From assembly GCA_039795165.1 (NCBI GenBank), contig JBDKER010000001.1, forward strand, positions 143,390 through 207,389: a stretch of 64,000 nucleotides of DNA, written 5' to 3'. The position numbers were made by a program, and so were the translations under genes. Position 1 is the first letter of the stretch. The number at the start of each line of letters is the position of its first letter. The notes below the pieces were generated by a model, which saw nothing but the letters and a program-made list of their open reading frames with translations, did not search any database and was not told the origin of the DNA. Shown piece by piece: positions 62,451-64,000 of this stretch. This DNA comes from V1-33 sp039795165. Lineage in GTDB: Bacteria > Verrucomicrobiota > Verrucomicrobiia > Verrucomicrobiales > V1-33.

Positions 62451-63368
62451 ATGCCGGGACAGCCAGTCATTTATTTCAACCGGGGCACGGGTCGATACGA
62501 GACCGAGGCCATTTACGGCGAGGGATTCCTGCGGGCGGCGTATGGCAATCCGATTGGGCGGGCAGTGGTCTGGGCGATGGTGCGGCGGGCTGCGTTTTCG
62601 CGCTGGTACGGGAGAAAGATGGACCGTCCGGAGAGTCGTGCGAAGATTGCGCCATTCATAGCGGAGTATGGATTGGATCCGCGGGAATTCGCGGAGGAAC
62701 CGGGGAGTTATGCGACCTTCAATGACTTCTTCAGCCGGGCGCTGCGGCCAGGGGTGAGGCCGGTGGATGGGGATGGCGAGACGGTGGTGTTTCCGGCTGA
62801 TGCGAGGCATCTGGGCTTTGCGCGGGCGGACGAGATTGCGGGAGTTTTTGTGAAGGGTCAGCGTTTTGATCTGGCGGCGCTGCTGGGGGATGCGGCCTTG
62901 GCGGAGCGGTATGCCGGTGGCTCGCTGGTGCTGAGCCGTCTTTGCCCGGTGGACTATCACAGGTTTCACTTTCCGTGTGCCGGGGTGCCGGGCGAGCCGC
63001 GGGTGATTCCCGGGCATCTCTATTCGGTTAGTCCGATCGCCCTGCGGTGGAGCTTGTCCTATCTGTGGGAGAACCGGAGAGTGCTCACGGAACTCGACGC
63101 CGGGAAACTGGGGACGGTGCTGCTGCTGGAGGTGGGTGCGACCAATGTGGGCAGCATTGTCCAGACCATGGTGGCTGGGCGTCGTGTGGAAAAGGGAGCG
63201 GAGAAGGGAATGTTCCGTTTCGGGGGGTCGAGTACGGTGACCGTCTTCGAACCCGGCAAAGTCCGGTTGGCCGACGATCTTCTGAAGCACAGTGCGGAGT
63301 GCTGCGAACTCTATGCGCGCATGGGAGAAGTGATGGGGCGGGCAGCAGAAAGCCCCTTGCCGGTGTGA
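62451..63368 (+). CDS. psd: Phosphatidylserine decarboxylase proenzyme
   Basis: 305 residues. It makes phosphatidylethanolamine. The self-processing site is FRFGGSSTVTVF; cleavage at G259-S260 gives the pyruvoyl beta subunit. SLVLSRLCPVDYHRFHFP and YSVSPIALR are the conserved core motifs, and FNDFFSRALRPG is the N-terminal signature. The GGSS site is the longer, soluble-like type seen in Chlamydiae and others rather than the LGST of E. coli (from memory). The final codons lie in a terminator hairpin. Confidence 0.95.
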   Translation: MPGQPVIYFNRGTGRYETEAIYGEGFLRAAYGNPIGRAVVWAMVRRAAFSRWYGRKMDRPESRAKIAPFIAEYGLDPREFAEEPGSYATFNDFFSRALRPGVRPVDGDGETVVFPADARHLGFARADEIAGVFVKGQRFDLAALLGDAALAERYAGGSLVLSRLCPVDYHRFHFPCAGVPGEPRVIPGHLYSVSPIALRWSLSYLWENRRVLTELDAGKLGTVLLLEVGATNVGSIVQTMVAGRRVEKGAEKGMFRFGGSSTVTVFEPGKVRLADDLLKHSAECCELYARMGEVMGRAAESPLPV

Positions 63369-63382
63369 GCGGCGAGGGGCTT
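63350..63382. terminator. Bidirectional hairpin between psd and acnA, containing the psd stop codon
   Basis: Arms AAGCCCCTTGCCG (63350-63362) and CGGCGAGGGGCTT (63370-63382) pair over 13 bp with one G-T, around a GTGTGAG loop that includes the psd TGA. T-runs are weak on both strands. The position between two convergent genes supports a shared terminator. Confidence 0.68.
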
Positions 63383-63413
63383 CGGCGATAAGCGATGGCG
63401 GCCGCCGCGTGGA

Positions 63414-64000
63414 TCAGACCGTTCCGCTGCTGCGGAGGATCTGGGCAAGCACGTAGGGCAGGATGCCACCCGCGCGGTAGTAATCGATTTCCACCGGAGT
63501 ATCGAGCCGCACGATGACTGGGACGTCGAAGGACGGGCCGTCCTGCGGGTGGACGCGGAGGGTGGCTTCCGACTGAGGTTTGATGTCGTTCGAGACTCCG
63601 AGGAGGTCGAAGGTGGCATTGCCGAGGGTGCGGACGCGGTCGTAGTCCGCCTTATCCTTGAAGTTGCAGGGGAGGACGCCCATGCCGACGAGGTTGCTGC
63701 GGTGGATGCGTTCGAACGACTTGGTGATGACCGCTTTGACGCCGAGCAGGTTGGTGCCTTTGGCGGCCCAGTCTCGGCTTGAGCCCATGCCGTAGTCTTC
63801 GCCGCCGATGATGATGGTGGGGGTCTGGGACTTCTGGTAGGAGAGGGCGGCGTCGTAGATGCTGACCTCTTCACCGGACGGCTGGAGGAGGGTGTTGCCG
63901 CCTTCCTTGCCGCCGAGCATGAGGTTCTTGATGCGGACATTGGCGAAGGTGCCGCGGGTCATGACGCGGTCGTTGCCGCGGCGGCTGCCGTAGGAATTGA
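63414..64000 (-). CDS. acnA: Aconitate hydratase, C-terminal part, cut by window edge
   Basis: Only the last 195 or so residues are in the window; the frame runs open past 64000. The first visible residues NSYGSRRGNDRVMTRGTFAN and then IGGEDYGMGSSRDWAAKG and VITKSFERIHRSNLVGMGV are the swivel-domain motifs of AcnA/IRP1-type aconitase, including the substrate-binding Arg (SSRDW) and SFERIHRSN. The cluster-binding cysteines lie off the right end. It interconverts citrate and isocitrate. An internal Met at 63962 is not the true start. Confidence 0.95.
   Translation of the reverse strand, partial: NSYGSRRGNDRVMTRGTFANVRIKNLMLGGKEGGNTLLQPSGEEVSIYDAALSYQKSQTPTIIIGGEDYGMGSSRDWAAKGTNLLGVKAVITKSFERIHRSNLVGMGVLPCNFKDKADYDRVRTLGNATFDLLGVSNDIKPQSEATLRVHPQDGPSFDVPVIVRLDTPVEIDYYRAGGILPYVLAQILRSSGTV

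Overview
The window is GC-rich, gene-dense chromosomal DNA, most likely from a member of the Verrucomicrobiota (inference). Four things point there: a giant PVC-type heme-binding dehydrogenase fused to ThuA domains (28968-34076), a class Ic-like ribonucleotide reductase small subunit of the kind known from Chlamydiae (12399-13481), Gram-negative envelope genes (lpxK, an O-antigen-ligase-like protein, psd), and large secreted glycan-active proteins. I see no insertion sequence, prophage, CRISPR array or rRNA. One tRNA (Thr-TGT) is present.

Layout. 1-8913: 5'-terminal part of ccoG (cytochrome oxidase assembly), tRNA-Thr, a zinc-ribbon membrane protein, lpdA, a PIN/TRAM protein, rnhB overlapping yraN, a di-heme peroxidase, then a WXG100-like protein and a coiled-coil partner with no secretion machinery nearby. 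9048-13481: nrdB-nrdA on the minus strand behind a 559-bp intergenic region rich in dyads. 14041-22903: a long, tightly packed minus-strand run, PQQ-propeller protein, degenerate multi-PAS histidine kinase, dnaG, rpoD, TPR protein, msrA. This is the macromolecular-synthesis pair dnaG-rpoD in an unusual setting. 22985-28090: bcp peroxiredoxin, two small or medium membrane proteins, yicC and a PBP2-like transpeptidase. 28259-28768: a ribbon-helix-helix regulator with its own palindromic operator candidate and a small companion ORF.

28968-42777: six co-directional genes, apparently one glycan or organic-matter catabolic locus. They encode the ThuA/dehydrogenase/cytochrome c fusion, a double esterase (sialate O-acetylesterase plus SGNH), a PDZ/HEAT protein, an SDR, an alpha/beta hydrolase and an MGH1-like glycosidase. 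A clear intrinsic terminator closes the locus. 42844-47094: a minus-strand chain with overlapping or near-overlapping start and stop codons, thrB, lpxK, a methyltransferase, a SMUG1-type uracil-DNA glycosylase, murI. 47195-64000: a DUF255 lipoprotein with a broken CxxC, an O-antigen-ligase-like protein, pheA, a UbiA prenyltransferase, class II aldolase, a CPBP protease, a TPR protein, a purple-acid-type phosphatase, fabF, a repeat protein, an unknown membrane protein, psd and the 3'-terminal part of acnA.

The most noteworthy points are the Leu at the radical-tyrosine site of NrdB, the pseudo-histidine kinase next to dnaG-rpoD, an AT-hook in the N-terminus of the primary sigma factor, the orphan WXG100 pair, the glycan locus with its multidomain fusions, and the RHH module with its operator.
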